NCBI GenBank assembly: GCA_021793635.1
Contig: JAJYSI010000146.1
Location: 1-7,737, forward strand
DNA length: 7,737 nt
Reading direction: 5' to 3'
Origin: Bacteroidota bacterium
GTDB taxonomy: Bacteria; Bacteroidota; Ignavibacteria; Ignavibacteriales; Ignavibacteriaceae
The notes under the pieces were generated by a model, which saw only the letters and a program-made list of their open reading frames with translations, was not told the origin of the DNA and made no database searches. Positions 7,343 to 7,737 of this stretch are shown here, piece after piece. A program made the position numbers and the translations under genes. Within the stretch, counting starts at the first letter, position 1. Each line of letters opens with the position of its first letter.

Positions 7343-7737
7343 AATCAAATCAAATCTTTCATCTGCCCGCATTTTCATTGCGGAATTTATTTCGATGGAT
7401 CTTGCCCTATTTTTTTTACTCTGGTTTTATCTAAAGGACCTCTCTTTATTGTTTATGCTAATTATTCTTATAATCTTTTTAAGCCTCGTACTCCTATATT
7501 TTATTGGCGGTAAAAGAAATTCGGAACTTGAGGAAATTAAAGGAATCATTAATAATATCAGAAAAAATAAATTCTCAAATTCTAACGAAATAAAATTAAG
7601 CAAAAATCTACCCGGACTTCAGGAAGATATAAAGAAAATGTTTGAGAAAACTAAGAGCGACATCGAATATCTTCAACGCCTTGAAAGAATCAGAACGGAG
7701 TTCCTCGCAAATGTTTCTCATGAGCTTCGTACTCCCA
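7335..7737 (+). CDS. Sensor histidine kinase, N-terminal part, cut by the window end
   Basis: The reading frame is open from 7299 to the end of the window and ends in the H-box FLANVSHELRTP, whose phospho-acceptor His codon is at 7719-7721. This is the DHp (HisKA) helix of a PhoR-type kinase; the ATP-binding domain lies beyond the window. Counting from a TTG at 7335, there is a short basic N-terminus (NKIKSN), a first membrane helix at about 12-33, a turn of only about four residues (KDLS), a second helix at about 38-58, and a cytoplasmic linker of about 70 residues with a HAMP-like or coiled-coil look. So there is essentially no periplasmic sensor domain. The start is uncertain: GTG 7311 or TTG 7314 would extend it, and ATG 7395 (GCGGA at 7379-7383 upstream) would shorten the first helix to about 12 residues. 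The TTG start would overlap the regulator gene by 8 bases. It is the likely partner of that regulator. Confidence 0.85.
   Translation, partial: MNKIKSNLSSARIFIAEFISMDLALFFLLWFYLKDLSLLFMLIILIIFLSLVLLYFIGGKRNSELEEIKGIINNIRKNKFSNSNEIKLSKNLPGLQEDIKKMFEKTKSDIEYLQRLERIRTEFLANVSHELRTP

Overview
The window is a compact, AT-rich bacterial segment with eight genes, all on the + strand and with almost no intergenic space. The largest gap is about 49 bases. Protein style points to the Bacteroidota/Ignavibacteriota/Chlorobiota side of the tree, but this is an impression from sequence character and no phylogeny was run. The clues are an AT-rich genome, a Lys/Asn/Ile-rich proteome, several starts with weak or no Shine-Dalgarno sequence, a short XseA and a small beta-rich exported protein.

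Left part (40-2229): a PLP-dependent Cys/Met-metabolism enzyme of the methionine gamma-lyase/cystathionine gamma-synthase fold, with unusual insertions and an altered Lys-motif neighbourhood. It is followed by an exported beta-rich protein of unknown function, probably envelope or outer-membrane associated. Middle part (2239-5652): xseA and xseB, the two subunits of exodeoxyribonuclease VII, then dxs, the first enzyme of the MEP isoprenoid pathway. The xseB-dxs neighbourhood resembles the xseB-ispA-dxs cluster of proteobacteria, but ispA is absent. Right part (5652-7737): a Gfo/Idh/MocA-type oxidoreductase whose usual catalytic His is replaced by Leu, an OmpR/PhoB-family response regulator, and the 5' part of its partner histidine kinase, cut by the window edge just after the H-box.

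The dxs, oxidoreductase and response-regulator genes overlap by 1 and 4 bases (TAATG and ATGA junctions), and the kinase probably also starts inside the regulator gene. This suggests translational coupling of a housekeeping metabolic gene with a two-component system. All eight genes could lie in one transcription unit. No RNA genes, mobile elements, CRISPR arrays or convincing terminators were seen. Most of the content is housekeeping. I did not find good evidence for a new biological system; the most interesting items are residue-level oddities and the operon composition.
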